Notes: generated by a model from the letters alone, not told the origin. DNA of 43,373 nt from Candidatus Bathyarchaeota archaeon (GCA_026014815.1 JAOZHP010000025.1:1-43373), one strand, 5' to 3'. Positions 1-8,196 are shown, numbered from the stretch's first letter. Numbers and translations: made by a program.

Positions 1-12
1 AGGTTCCTAAGA

Positions 13-138
13 TTATTTCTCGGTCTTTTTTCGCAGAGCTTTCTCGATATTCGTTATTCTTTCGTCAACGTCACTCTGTTTCTTGAAGAGACGCTTGAGT
101 CGTTCAGCGACCTCCTCCAGTTTTTCGTCCTCTTTCAA
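13..138 (-). CDS. small charged coiled-coil protein (41 aa)
   Basis: A 41-residue ORF with a TTG start; an in-frame TAA lies three codons upstream, so no longer start is possible. The product is almost entirely Lys, Glu, Arg and Leu with hydrophobic residues spaced like a heptad (for example EEVAERLKRLF), which predicts a single amphipathic helix or short coiled coil. No family recognised. Its highly charged helical character resembles the 52-residue ORF at 494-652. The next gene upstream on this strand is at 649-1122. Function unknown; it could be a small partner or regulatory protein, and translation is not proven. Confidence 0.45.
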   Translation of the reverse strand: MKEDEKLEEVAERLKRLFKKQSDVDERITNIEKALRKKTEK

Positions 139-269
139 CCTAAATTAACCCCTGTAAATCATATGTTATGCAAGCTAATTTGAATATGTAGTGTATTAAA
201 ATCGGTTCTATGTATGTTGGTTTTGATACATCCTTGAAAATATAGACCACCACGACTATTTTTTCCGTT

Positions 270-398
270 ATGACACTCGCCACTGAGTGCTTCCAGATGG
301 AGTTCCTGGAAGTATCTGAAAAAATCAAGGACTTGAGCAAGCTTCGAGATGTCTACTTAGAGATAAGTGACATTGAGGCCCCCTTAGCTGAATCTTGA
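270..398 (+). CDS. possible small ORF (42 aa)
   Basis: ATG to TGA ORF of 42 residues, acidic, helical-looking in the middle (VSEKIKDLSKLRD) with a short acidic tail. The opposite strand also has an ORF here (140-340), but that one is hydrophobic and irregular. No ribosome-binding site or family match was seen. It is listed because its amino-acid makeup resembles the neighbouring small ORFs. It may be spurious. Confidence 0.25.
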   Translation: MTLATECFQMEFLEVSEKIKDLSKLRDVYLEISDIEAPLAES

Positions 399-493
399 AT
401 TCGGTGTATCGGTGCTCATGAAAGAAACGCTAGATGTGTGTACACGTCACAACATCAATTACCATATAACAAAAATTTGAAAATGACTTCTCC

Positions 494-652
494 ATGTCAG
501 TGACCTGTGCCGATAGAGACAAGTTAAACGTGAACGAGGAATTCAGGGAAAAGATGGAGCGATTCAACAATGCAATGGAGAGATACAGGTATCTGCAAGA
601 AAAACAGAAACGACTAGAAGAAAGATTAAGAGAGTTAAGCGTTTCCGCTTAG
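494..652 (+). CDS. small coiled-coil protein (52 aa)
   Basis: A 52-residue ORF starting at ATG 494 and ending TAG 650-652; it overlaps by four bases the end of the convergent gene at 649-1122. The C-terminal two thirds form a highly charged helix (RYLQEKQKRLEERLREL) with heptad-like leucines. The upstream ATG at 483 closes after seven codons, so 494 is the natural start. Function not recognised. Together with the ORF at 13-138 it suggests small helical proteins cluster at this end of the window. Confidence 0.45.
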   Translation: MSVTCADRDKLNVNEEFREKMERFNNAMERYRYLQEKQKRLEERLRELSVSA

Positions 653-1122
653 TCCTCGGGCTGCGTCACGACGAACTTGCAGTGAGGGTCTTCTTGGGTC
701 AGTATCTCTGGTAACTGTACATCCAGGTCTGGTCTGTATGATTGCCAGAAGGCGTGATGGAAGTATTGACAGTAAACTAGGCCGAGTTCTACTTTTCCTC
801 TTGATCGCCAGATCTGCTCATAAGGGCACTTGTATGTGAAAGATACAAGTTGGTTATCCGTGAACTTTGTACGTGTTTTCTCGGTGCCGGATATCCCCGG
901 TAGATCGTAGTGTTCGAATAGTGACCGCAGGTTTATTGGGCGTCCTTCCTCCTCGTGGCGTTTCCTTAATCTTAACCCACGGGCTTTACCGTAAGCCTGC
1001 ACTGCCCTGATTAGGGCTTGTTTACCTTCGTCGCCGAAGCTGTCTACCATCTCCTCTGCGAAGACGATGTACATTAGTGACCAGAGTTCACCGAACTCAT
1101 CGATGTCTGCCTGTGTAACCAT
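649..1122 (-). CDS. L-2-amino-thiazoline-4-carboxylate hydrolase-like protein
   Basis: 157 residues that read as a member of the ATC hydrolase family (PF14196 type). The features are an N-terminal helical region with GKQALIRAVQAYGKARG, a middle segment ending in KCPYEQIWRSRG, and a C-terminal pair of cysteines (GLVYCQYF and DPHCKFVV) at the spacing usual for the family. In bacteria a family member opens the thiazoline ring on the way to L-cysteine, but most archaeal members are uncharacterised and often sit in unrelated neighbourhoods. An AT-rich TATA-like element (TTTTAAACC) lies about 33 bases before the ATG. It is monocistronic between a small ORF and a broken gene. The family call is from motif memory, and the substrate is unknown. 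Confidence 0.65.
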   Translation of the reverse strand: MVTQADIDEFGELWSLMYIVFAEEMVDSFGDEGKQALIRAVQAYGKARGLRLRKRHEEEGRPINLRSLFEHYDLPGISGTEKTRTKFTDNQLVSFTYKCPYEQIWRSRGKVELGLVYCQYFHHAFWQSYRPDLDVQLPEILTQEDPHCKFVVTQPED

Positions 1123-1198
1123 GATGTTCCTTTTTGATGAGCTTCATCGGTTTAAAACATCTAGCATGATTGAAATAGCCATGACTCATGCATGAACT

Positions 1199-1372
1199 AT
1201 GGTCAAACCCTTCCTAGTTGGCAGTGACAGCGCAGAGCATTTCTTGCATATTGGAGCAGAGATTCTAAGAAAACACGGTACCAGCCTTGACGCAGTTGAA
1301 GCTTCCTGCAGAGCAGTTGAAGCAAACCCGGAAAGGGATATGGGTAAAAGAATAACAGATTCTTACTGGTAA
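1199..1372 (+). pseudogene. asparaginase/glycosylasparaginase (Ntn type) N-terminal remnant
   Basis: 57 codons that begin like the alpha-subunit of N-terminal-nucleophile asparaginases (isoaspartyl peptidase / glycosylasparaginase): VGSDSAEHFLHIGAEIL, then GTSLDAVEASCRAVEANPE, the conserved LDAVEAxxRxVExNP block. Homologues continue with a VGYGGxPN motif and about 250 more residues including the autoprocessing Thr. Here the reading frame turns into KRITDSYW and stops. I found no continuation of the enzyme in any frame of the next 86 bases before the MFS gene. It is therefore a 3'-deleted relic rather than a simple frameshift. Homology is clear in sequence; decay is inferred from the missing catalytic half. 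Confidence 0.7.
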
Positions 1373-1458
1373 CAGAACCGATACAACTTTCTCATTATTG
1401 TTTCTCAGCTATGTTTTAATGGGAGACCGATGCTCTTCATTGCCCGTGAAGCTTATCC

Positions 1459-2649
1459 ATGAATACATTGGAGTGGCTGAGGAAAGAGAAGCAGATAGCT
1501 TACTTCATCCTAGCGACAGCCTTCCGTGGCATCAGGGATAACATCAGATGGGTTATCTGGCAGCCCTTCGCGCTGAGTCTGGGGCTCCCCATGACGAGCA
1601 TAGGGGCGCTCAGCAGTCTAACCGAGTTCAGCCGTATAGTTATTCAGCCTATTATCGGAGCAGCGTCTGACAGATACGGAAGAAAAAGGTTCCTAGTTTT
1701 AAGGGACGGCCTTGTTGTGGCTGCGTGTTTCTGCTTCCTGTTCGCTCAGTCATGGGTTTTGCTCTCGGTCGGCATGGTTCTTGTGGGATTGAACGCCGCA
1801 TTCATGCCTGTCTGGCAGTCAACTATCGCTGAGTCCACTGATTCAGATAACATCGGGTACCTCTACAGTGTCATTGGCAGCGCGTACATGATCACGGGGA
1901 TGATAGGGACCATTAGCAGCGGCTACATCACTGACCTCTATGGTTACAGAGCCGCGTATGGTATTTCCACGTTTTTTGCCACTCTTACGCTGATAGTCAC
2001 TACATGGAAGATCGGGGAGACCAAGGTATCCAGTGGAAAAGGCTACTCTGTGCGACAGGCATTCGGAACTTTAATCGAGACTTTCAAGCCTCCGCGTTAC
2101 ATGTGGGGCTACTATATTGCCATGTCTGTGGACCTCTTTGCGTTTAGCCTCGGCTGGGGGCTCATAAACGGGATGCTTACCGAGAGCTACGGGTTCACTC
2201 CCAGCATGCTTGGGGTTCTTCTCACGGTGAACAACCTGTGTATGGCGGTTTTCCAGATAAGCTTGGGAAAATACGTGGATAAGATAGGATATGTCAAGTG
2301 TCTAATTATCAGCCAAGGGATAAGCACCATCCTATTGGGGTTGCTGCTCATTAACCAGAGCTTCATCGTGGTTCTAATCGCGAACATGTTGATGGGTGTC
2401 GGCGCTGCTTTCTGGGGACCAGCGGAACAGGCGTGGATAGCAAATAACGTGAATCCTGAGGAGCGAGCTCAATCGATTGGTGGCTACTCCACGTTCAGGG
2501 GTCTAGTAGCTTTGCCGGCTCCACTCATCGGAGGAATGCTATACGATAACTTTGGGTATCATGTCCCTGTAGGCGTGAACATGGTGATCGCCTTCATTGA
2601 CATCTTCCTGCTTTGGTGGCTGGTAAAAGATAAGGTTAGGCCTGACTAG
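1459..2649 (+). CDS. MFS transporter
   Basis: 396 residues with about 12 hydrophobic segments, typical of the major facilitator superfamily. The cytoplasmic loop between helices 2 and 3 carries motif A (GAASDRYGRKR), and the central loop is short and charged (GETKVSSGKGYSVRQ). Membrane transporter; the substrate cannot be told, though drug or sugar-type exporters are the usual annotation. ATG 1459 is followed directly by a plausible soluble N-terminus (NTLEWLRKEKQ). The stop overlaps by four bases the convergent TIGR04076 gene. A second, distantly similar MFS gene follows at 3096, so the small gene at 2646-2921 separates two transporters. Confidence 0.85.
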   Translation: MNTLEWLRKEKQIAYFILATAFRGIRDNIRWVIWQPFALSLGLPMTSIGALSSLTEFSRIVIQPIIGAASDRYGRKRFLVLRDGLVVAACFCFLFAQSWVLLSVGMVLVGLNAAFMPVWQSTIAESTDSDNIGYLYSVIGSAYMITGMIGTISSGYITDLYGYRAAYGISTFFATLTLIVTTWKIGETKVSSGKGYSVRQAFGTLIETFKPPRYMWGYYIAMSVDLFAFSLGWGLINGMLTESYGFTPSMLGVLLTVNNLCMAVFQISLGKYVDKIGYVKCLIISQGISTILLGLLLINQSFIVVLIANMLMGVGAAFWGPAEQAWIANNVNPEERAQSIGGYSTFRGLVALPAPLIGGMLYDNFGYHVPVGVNMVIAFIDIFLLWWLVKDKVRPD

Positions 2650-2921
2650 TCTACTCGTTTGAGTTCAAGGATCAAGGGATTGTATCCGTCAGGGCACGCA
2701 TGTCTAGCTACCTTTGAGCCGTCCTCGGCGGTGGCATACGCTACGTTACCGCCCTGTGCTAGAGCATAGATCTTGGGCAAAGCCGAGTATAGCGCGTGGA
2801 GGCATAGTCTTCCTGTGACCTCGTGGGAGTCCCAGTCAAAGATTATCTCGTCTCCTACTTTGTGTCCCGCGTCACAGTGTCCTTCCTGACTTATGACGAT
2901 GACTTTTACTTTTCCTGGCAT
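2646..2921 (-). CDS. TIGR04076 family protein
   Basis: 91 residues from ATG 2921. The frame is open to an earlier ATG at 2972, but the family starts with the MPGKVKVxVI strand, so the inner start is preferred. Signature features are the CDAGHKVGDEI segment, the CLHALYSALPKIYAL helix and a C-terminal CPDGYNP motif, all conserved in TIGR04076 proteins of anaerobes and archaea. The conserved cysteines and histidine could bind a metal, but no biochemical role is established. It is encoded against the two MFS genes, with a TATA-like AATAAAAA about 60 bases before the chosen ATG. Confidence 0.75.
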   Translation of the reverse strand: MPGKVKVIVISQEGHCDAGHKVGDEIIFDWDSHEVTGRLCLHALYSALPKIYALAQGGNVAYATAEDGSKVARHACPDGYNPLILELKRVD

Positions 2922-3095
2922 ATGCCCACTATCAGCATCGTTGGATATAACGATTGGGCGCAAAATGATCATCCACCTTTTTATTGATGACCAATGATAA
3001 GATGGTGATTCTAAAGGGGGAAGACGGGGGCGGGGCTAAAAAATAGAGTAACAGGCGTCAAAGCCTTCCTCGCGCGTCAGAACCATAACTACCGC

Positions 3096-4259
3096 ATGAT
3101 GCTTGTGCGTAGCGGTGGCGCAAACTTCCTCATGAACTTCACTTCAAGCTACACCAGCTACTATACAAAGGAGCTTGGAGCAAGCAACCAGATTCTAGGA
3201 TACCTCTCAAGCGTAAGTGCCCTTGTAAGCATGATAATCAGTATGCCCGCCGGTTGGGTCAGCGACAGGTACAACCTGAAACACGTGATGGGGATTGGGA
3301 TGGCCATCCAGATCTTGATGATCGCTTTGTATGCCTTCGCCCAGAACTGGGTGTGGATTCTTCTCGCCATGGTACTGAACCCTTTCACCATGGCTTTGAT
3401 GTTCAGAAGCCAGAACGTGATGATTAGTAACAGTTTACTTGACACAGATAGAGCAACGGGGATGGGACTTCGCATGATAACTGCTCAGATTCTTGGCTTG
3501 CTCAGCCCGATCCCTGCGGCGATGTTGATCGAGTATTTCGGGGGTTTAAGCGTTGAAGGCATCAGGCCTCTCTATTATTTCAGACTGATAGGACTAACGA
3601 TTCTATACGGTTATGTCTACTGGAAGCTCATGGACGTGGAACCTTCAATCAGGGTAGGTAAAGTGAACTTTTTGAAGGATTTCAGGGAGGTCTTCAAAGA
3701 TAAAAAGGGACTGATTCCTTGGATCTTTGTCGGTGGATGCGGCTCTCTTGTCTGGTCTACTATGCAGACGTTTACTATTATCTGGTGTGTTGACGTGAAG
3801 GGAGCGGATGCTTTCACGGTGGGTCTCATGACAACTATCTCAACGGTTGCCGCAATTGTGTTCTCACTTCCTAGTAACAGGCTGGCGGATGTCAAGGGAA
3901 GGAAGTATGCATTCATCATTACGAGACCAGCACTTTGGATATGGATACTGATCATTGTATTCGCCCCTCATCCTTCATGGCTTCTTGTGGGATGGTTCTT
4001 CAGGGGACTTGGTATGAGCAGTAGCGCCTATGAGACTATTCAGGTGGAGCTTGTTCCAGCTCATCAGAGGGGGCGATGGCTCGGGATAACCAATACTTTT
4101 AGCGCTTTAATCAGGATTTTTGCACCTATACTTGGCGCATATCTGTATGACAGTGGATTGCCTGCGTTGACCTTCCTTGTTCCTCTCGCAGTGGACTCTT
4201 TGATAAGAACACCTTTACTCATGTTCAAGGTCCCTGAGACCCTCAGAAAACCGTCCTAA
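3096..4259 (+). CDS. MFS transporter (N-terminus uncertain)
   Basis: 387 residues, about 12 membrane spans, MFS fold. Motif A-like loops are at VSDRYNLKHV after helix 2 and RLADVKGRKY in the second half. The frame is open upstream of ATG 3096 to base 3015 and reads as plausible protein (RVTGVKAFLARQNHNYR, encoded from 3045) but contains no ATG, GTG or TTG. A possible solution is a start at ATG 3002 and a +1 shift in the A-run at 3038-3043. The gene is followed by a hairpin terminator at 4261. Substrate unknown. It is more distant from the 1459 transporter than a recent duplicate would be. Confidence 0.8.
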   Translation: MMLVRSGGANFLMNFTSSYTSYYTKELGASNQILGYLSSVSALVSMIISMPAGWVSDRYNLKHVMGIGMAIQILMIALYAFAQNWVWILLAMVLNPFTMALMFRSQNVMISNSLLDTDRATGMGLRMITAQILGLLSPIPAAMLIEYFGGLSVEGIRPLYYFRLIGLTILYGYVYWKLMDVEPSIRVGKVNFLKDFREVFKDKKGLIPWIFVGGCGSLVWSTMQTFTIIWCVDVKGADAFTVGLMTTISTVAAIVFSLPSNRLADVKGRKYAFIITRPALWIWILIIVFAPHPSWLLVGWFFRGLGMSSSAYETIQVELVPAHQRGRWLGITNTFSALIRIFAPILGAYLYDSGLPALTFLVPLAVDSLIRTPLLMFKVPETLRKPS

Positions 4260-4260
4260 A

Positions 4261-4276
4261 CAGAGGTTTTCCTCTG
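4261..4276 (+). terminator. short hairpin after MFS gene
   Basis: Perfect 6-bp stem CAGAGG/CCTCTG closed by a TTTT loop, starting one base after the MFS stop codon and followed by an AT-rich stretch. It looks like a transcription-end or mRNA-end stabilising hairpin. Archaeal termination usually relies on T-runs, so its role is inferred from position. Confidence 0.4.
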
Positions 4277-4310
4277 GAATTCTTATTTAAACGTCATTTT
4301 AGAGGATCGA

Positions 4311-4508
4311 ATGGAGTTCATGGAGACCAGCGATCTGACAGGCACCAACGTGTGTATCGTGTTTGGAGGCGAGGACTGAGTGGCTGACGCTATAAGGGTC
4401 AGGACTATCTCGGGAATGGACCTTATTCTTACTGTCTGTGATGATGGAGTAGAGGAACCCAGCGATAACGATGCCTTGAAGGCATTCAAGTATGTTCTTG
4501 TTTTTTAG
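4311..4508 (+). other. interrupted short ORF with in-frame TGA
   Basis: From ATG 4311 the frame reads 22 codons to a TGA at 4377-4379, then continues open in the same frame, with GTG directly after the stop, to TAG 4506-4508. The second part (42 codons) reads acidic and protein-like (TVCDDGVEEPSDNDALKAF). Three readings are possible: a decayed gene, two coupled mini-ORFs, or stop-codon readthrough. No family recognised and no selenocysteine-family match. The opposite-strand ORF here looks like a shadow. Confidence 0.3.
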
Positions 4509-4515
4509 TTGGATG

Positions 4516-4524
4516 TTTTATACG
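4516..4524 (+). promoter_or_regulatory. TATA box for beta-lactamase-fold gene
   Basis: TTTTATACG centred about 23 bases before the TTG start at 4543. That spacing predicts a leaderless or nearly leaderless transcript, which supports this unusual TTG as the true start. Confidence 0.45.
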
Positions 4525-4542
4525 TGAATTGAGTCATTTTCA

Positions 4543-5949
4543 TTGATCGATTTGTCGGGCATACGTGATTGGATTGGGTACATCGTGCCCAAGTATATGC
4601 AAGAGTTCAAGATACCGGGTATGAGCGTCGCCGTGGTTAAAGACGGTGAGACCATCTACTCTGGGGGATTCGGAGCTAGAGACCCTGCGAGGAACCTTCC
4701 TGCTACACCTGACACCCTTTACGGTATCGGGAGCATTACGAAGAGCTTCGTGGCTATCGCGATCATGCAGTTGGAGGAGGAGGGTAAGCTCAGTGTGGAT
4801 GATCCTGTGAGTGATTACATTCCCTTCGAGCTTGGGCTCCCAGGTAAGCCCATCACTATTCATCACTTCCTCACCCATAGCAGCGGTCTCCCGAGCCTTG
4901 CATCGAGCAGTGTGGCTCTGTATCGGGGCGTGGGTGCGGACACAGGGATTCCTTGGGGATCCGCTGAGGACTTTTACAGGCTGGTCAACGATGGGCAGGA
5001 TGAGATAGCAGCGGAGCCCGGTAAGAGGTTCTTTTACCATAACGCTGCGTGGAGAATGCTAGGGGATATAGTTCAGAGGCTCAGCGACACGCCTTTCCAC
5101 CACTACATCAAGAAGAGGATTCTTGACCCCCTCGGGATGAAGCGAAGCACCATGAACACCGCTGATTTTAACGCAGACACCGACCATATCGTGCCTCACT
5201 GGAAGAAACCTGATGGAAGTGTAGAGGCTAGTAGGTTCCCTTACCCTAACCCTGAGGATAACCTTGAGTTCAGCTTCATCGCCGCTGCGGGGGGCATCGC
5301 TAGCAGCGTCAACGAGATGACACAGTACCTGAATGCTCAGATTAACAAAGGCGAATACGAGGGAGGTACGCTGGCTAGCGTTGACAGCTTTACCAAGATG
5401 CAGACGCCCCACACGAAACGGTTCGATAACCTGTATGGTGCATACTGGTATGGTTATGGGCTGGGGGTCACGGAGGATTTCCACGGCTACAAGATGGTTA
5501 GCCATGGTGGAAGCATCCTTGTCTCCACGGCTAACATGAGCTTCATTCCCGAGCTTAACGCAGGTGTGATAATGATGGCTAACTCAGCTGCTCCCCCATG
5601 GGATGATATCTCCGGAGGCATCTACGCGAGTCTTCTCGACCTTGATCCCATGAAAGCGGTGCCTAGTCTTAAGGTGAAACAGAAACTCGCCATGCTTTCG
5701 GGTGACTACGAGATATTCAAGGGCATCGAAAGGGTTCAAGTGGAGAACAAGAGAGGGATGCTTTACCTGAGGTCACGGAATCCATTCGTGGACTCCGTTA
5801 CGCCGTTGATCCCTGAGGACCCCTTGCTGGAGTCCACGATGTTCTACACCTACATGAATGGTATCAAGACTCCCATCGAGTTCGATGTCCTTGATGACGG
5901 AAAGATCGATCTTTACGTTGAGAGATACCGATACCATAAACGTAAATAG
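4543..5949 (+). CDS. beta-lactamase-fold serine hydrolase (class C / PBP-like)
   Basis: 468 residues with the three active-site elements of the serine beta-lactamase/DD-peptidase fold: S64-I-T-K67 (nucleophile and base), Y165-H-N167, and H321-G-G-S324 in place of KTG. After about residue 370 there is a smaller C-terminal beta domain of the kind found in archaeal and bacterial esterase-like members. There is no signal peptide or membrane segment, so a cytoplasmic peptidase, esterase or amidase is more likely than antibiotic resistance, as expected in an archaeon without peptidoglycan. The TTG start follows an in-frame TGA at 4525-4527. Family assignment is firm; the substrate is unknown. Confidence 0.85.
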   Translation: MIDLSGIRDWIGYIVPKYMQEFKIPGMSVAVVKDGETIYSGGFGARDPARNLPATPDTLYGIGSITKSFVAIAIMQLEEEGKLSVDDPVSDYIPFELGLPGKPITIHHFLTHSSGLPSLASSSVALYRGVGADTGIPWGSAEDFYRLVNDGQDEIAAEPGKRFFYHNAAWRMLGDIVQRLSDTPFHHYIKKRILDPLGMKRSTMNTADFNADTDHIVPHWKKPDGSVEASRFPYPNPEDNLEFSFIAAAGGIASSVNEMTQYLNAQINKGEYEGGTLASVDSFTKMQTPHTKRFDNLYGAYWYGYGLGVTEDFHGYKMVSHGGSILVSTANMSFIPELNAGVIMMANSAAPPWDDISGGIYASLLDLDPMKAVPSLKVKQKLAMLSGDYEIFKGIERVQVENKRGMLYLRSRNPFVDSVTPLIPEDPLLESTMFYTYMNGIKTPIEFDVLDDGKIDLYVERYRYHKRK

Positions 5950-6028
5950 TTAAATTATCCTCCTTTATTTCGAGTGTTTTTATCATTTTATGTAAATTTT
6001 TTGTGGTTGTTTCATGGAGATGAAGTTG

Positions 6029-6066
6029 GTTAACTCAACAGTTAACATATGTATACATTGAGTAAC
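6029..6066. promoter_or_regulatory. inverted repeat upstream of secreted-protein gene
   Basis: GTTAACTCAA at 6029-6038 and TTGAGTAAC at 6058-6066 are complementary apart from one bulged base. They frame a 19-base AT-rich core that contains a second GTTAAC. The pair sits 60-95 bases before the TTG at 6124, just upstream of the TATA-like ATTATATC near 6090. It could be an operator; the 174-base gap 5950-6123 holds no other feature I can support. Confidence 0.35.
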
Positions 6067-6123
6067 TGGAAACCGTGATAAGGTATCATTATATCATATC
6101 AGTCGAGAACCCAGGAGAGAGCA

Positions 6124-7896
6124 TTGAGCCCAAAAATAAACATCAAGGCGTTACTGCTGTCTATAGTCCTAACTGTAGTCATTACTGTCACATCGGCGTT
6201 CGTTTTTGGTAACTTACAACAGGAGGCTACAGTAGAATTTAGGGAGATTGTTGACGCTCCGTTTGATGTCTTGCAGAGTACTTTTACTTACTCGGGTAAT
6301 CAGAGGGTGGACTTTACTATTGAGCTACAGAATATCGCGTCGAGTCCCCAAACGGCATACGTCGAGGTTCAGGCGCTCGGTATGTCTGGGGATATTATCA
6401 CTTATGATGCTAATGGCAGTGATATGATCAGGTATGCTACTTCTACCCAATTGCTCGCGGGTGAGATATGGATGAAGGAGTTTGTGTTTCAGAACCCGTC
6501 ACTCGTCACTGAGCTTAACGTCTTCCTCATACTGGTTAGGGACGCGTCAAACGCTACCATCCAGAGCCTATATTTCAGCGGTGGCGGAACCTCGGTGCCC
6601 CCCACTATTTTTTTGGGCTATGTCTCAGAGAGCGTCAGCGGTCCAAAGTACCCTAACTATCGTTTCTATGATACTGCTTGGAGCAGTGAACTACAGATCA
6701 GTGAGACGCTGACAGATGGGCAGGCCGTTCACACTGCGTTTAACCCTGTAATAACTGATGAGAGAGTGATGCTAGTCATAAACAGTCAAAACTATGTTTA
6801 CGGGTTCAAGTCCAGAGGCTTTGGTTGGGATATAGAAAACCTAGGTAGAGCCTGGGCAAACATGCCTGCTTTCACTGATAGACCATTTGATATCGCGTTT
6901 GAGGGCGTCAGCGGTGATGGTATCGTCGTGATAAACAACGAGGACGCTGATGGGAGCCACGACTTACAGTATAAGATTCTCAGCGGTACATCACCCCGAA
7001 CTTGGAGTTCGACAATGTACATTGGGGATGATGAATCGGGTGTTAACAACGAGTTCAGGCAGGTCATGATGACTGGCAAACCTGGAGAAGACGAGGTGGC
7101 TTTATTGGGGATAAGGGATGACGGTCATGCATTCTGCTGGACCTGGGATGGCTCAGCTTGGAGTGCGCCCCATGAGATAACTGATGCTTCTAACTTTGTC
7201 TCTGAGCCGGATTATGAGACAGGTGAGCTTGAGTACGAGTTTAGCAGCGGCGAGCTGATGGTGACCGTTGGGGCAGGCACATCCATTAGGTGGGCGACAT
7301 ACGACTCAACTCTTCCAGCGAACCAGTGGAGCACAACCCAAAGCATGGCAATGGATCCTGCGACAAGCAGGCTTGGAGATATTTACTGGGTTGTTCTCCG
7401 TAATCACATGTACAGTGGCTCGGATAAACTGATGTTACTGAGCTTAGACTCAAACCACAAGCTGTACGCGAGGTACTGGGATGGCTCCAGTTGGGCTACC
7501 GCGACCGAGCTTGATGACAAATTAAGGACAGATTTGAAGAGATGTTTTGATGGTGACTGGGAGCACACCCTGAACGGAAAGTTCCTAGTGGCTGGCGCGG
7601 ATCACCCTGTGACTTTACTGAGCTACAAGACTTGGAACGGTATCTCATGGAGTCCAGCTCCTTCGGGCACATGGACGACTTATGGCTCGAGTGTTGGGTT
7701 GCAGGACTGGGTTCAAGTCAGGGGTAACCCCGCCGCAACAACGCCTCTGATGGTGATCTCAACCGTGAACAATCTCCCTGAAGCTGATCTTTACGTCACC
7801 GAATGGGATGGCTCCAATATGGGTACCCAGAATTTCTTCTCACAAAACATCGAGAACCCATATGAGAGCTTCGAGGTCGCGTACGCGTACCCTTAG
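6124..7896 (+). CDS. secreted or membrane-anchored beta-repeat protein
   Basis: 590 residues. Residues about 8-29 form one hydrophobic segment (signal peptide or N-terminal anchor), so the rest should be extracellular. The first part (about 35-160) looks like a beta-sandwich domain. The remainder is rich in W, D, G and S, with repeated WDGSxW-type motifs (WDGSAWSAP, WDGSSWATA, WNGISWSPA, WDGSNMGTQ) spaced roughly 50-140 residues apart, suggesting blades of a beta-propeller such as those in lectins and sialidase-like proteins. GGAGAG lies 5 bases before the TTG start. The weak MscL-like ORF follows four bases later. Function not recognised; glycan binding or surface adhesion is an inference from the repeats. 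Confidence 0.7.
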   Translation: MSPKINIKALLLSIVLTVVITVTSAFVFGNLQQEATVEFREIVDAPFDVLQSTFTYSGNQRVDFTIELQNIASSPQTAYVEVQALGMSGDIITYDANGSDMIRYATSTQLLAGEIWMKEFVFQNPSLVTELNVFLILVRDASNATIQSLYFSGGGTSVPPTIFLGYVSESVSGPKYPNYRFYDTAWSSELQISETLTDGQAVHTAFNPVITDERVMLVINSQNYVYGFKSRGFGWDIENLGRAWANMPAFTDRPFDIAFEGVSGDGIVVINNEDADGSHDLQYKILSGTSPRTWSSTMYIGDDESGVNNEFRQVMMTGKPGEDEVALLGIRDDGHAFCWTWDGSAWSAPHEITDASNFVSEPDYETGELEYEFSSGELMVTVGAGTSIRWATYDSTLPANQWSTTQSMAMDPATSRLGDIYWVVLRNHMYSGSDKLMLLSLDSNHKLYARYWDGSSWATATELDDKLRTDLKRCFDGDWEHTLNGKFLVAGADHPVTLLSYKTWNGISWSPAPSGTWTTYGSSVGLQDWVQVRGNPAATTPLMVISTVNNLPEADLYVTEWDGSNMGTQNFFSQNIENPYESFEVAYAYP

Positions 7897-7899
7897 AGG

Positions 7900-8196
7900 A
7901 TGAATATTCGCGTTCTCATCAGTGATTCTCATGTGGATGTGATGTCTCAGGAAGAGATGCTTGAGGAGTTACGAAGGATCAGGAACTCTTTGGAGCCGAA
8001 GCCTAAGACTCCAGCCGCTGAGCCTGTGAAGAAGGGGCTTGGCGAGGAGTTCATCGAGTTCCTGAATAATTATGGTGTGGTAGGGCTGGCGATTGGCTTC
8101 ATTTTCGGTAAGAAAGCCATCAAGTATATCAATAAACATGGGAAGACCACCATCAAGTGGCGGTTCAGAGTCCACTGCAAGAGGATAGAAAAGTAG
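7900..8196 (+). pseudogene. truncated MscL-like mechanosensitive channel ORF
   Basis: 98 codons from ATG 7900; the internal ATG 7942 (MSQEEMLEELRRIRNSLEP) is an alternative start. The layout is a charged helix, a Pro-rich linker (EPKPKTPAAEP), then EEFIEFLNNYGVVGLAIGFIFGK. This resembles the N-terminal helix and first pore helix of archaeal MscL proteins (usually written FxxFxxxYxVxGLAxxFIxG). The second membrane helix and cytoplasmic bundle are missing: after IFGK the frame turns basic (KWRFRVHCKRIEK) and stops exactly where the convergent gene ends. No other frame restores a second helix before the stop. It is probably a decayed channel, although a stand-alone single-helix protein cannot be excluded. 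Confidence 0.5.

Noticed and set aside
140..340. 66-codon minus-strand ORF
   Set aside because: Irregular hydrophobic composition, no ribosome-binding site, and it lies opposite another weak ORF; not supportable.
4543..5949. Antibiotic-resistance beta-lactamase
   Set aside because: Active-site motifs fit the broad serine-hydrolase family; no signal peptide and an archaeal context make a resistance role unlikely.
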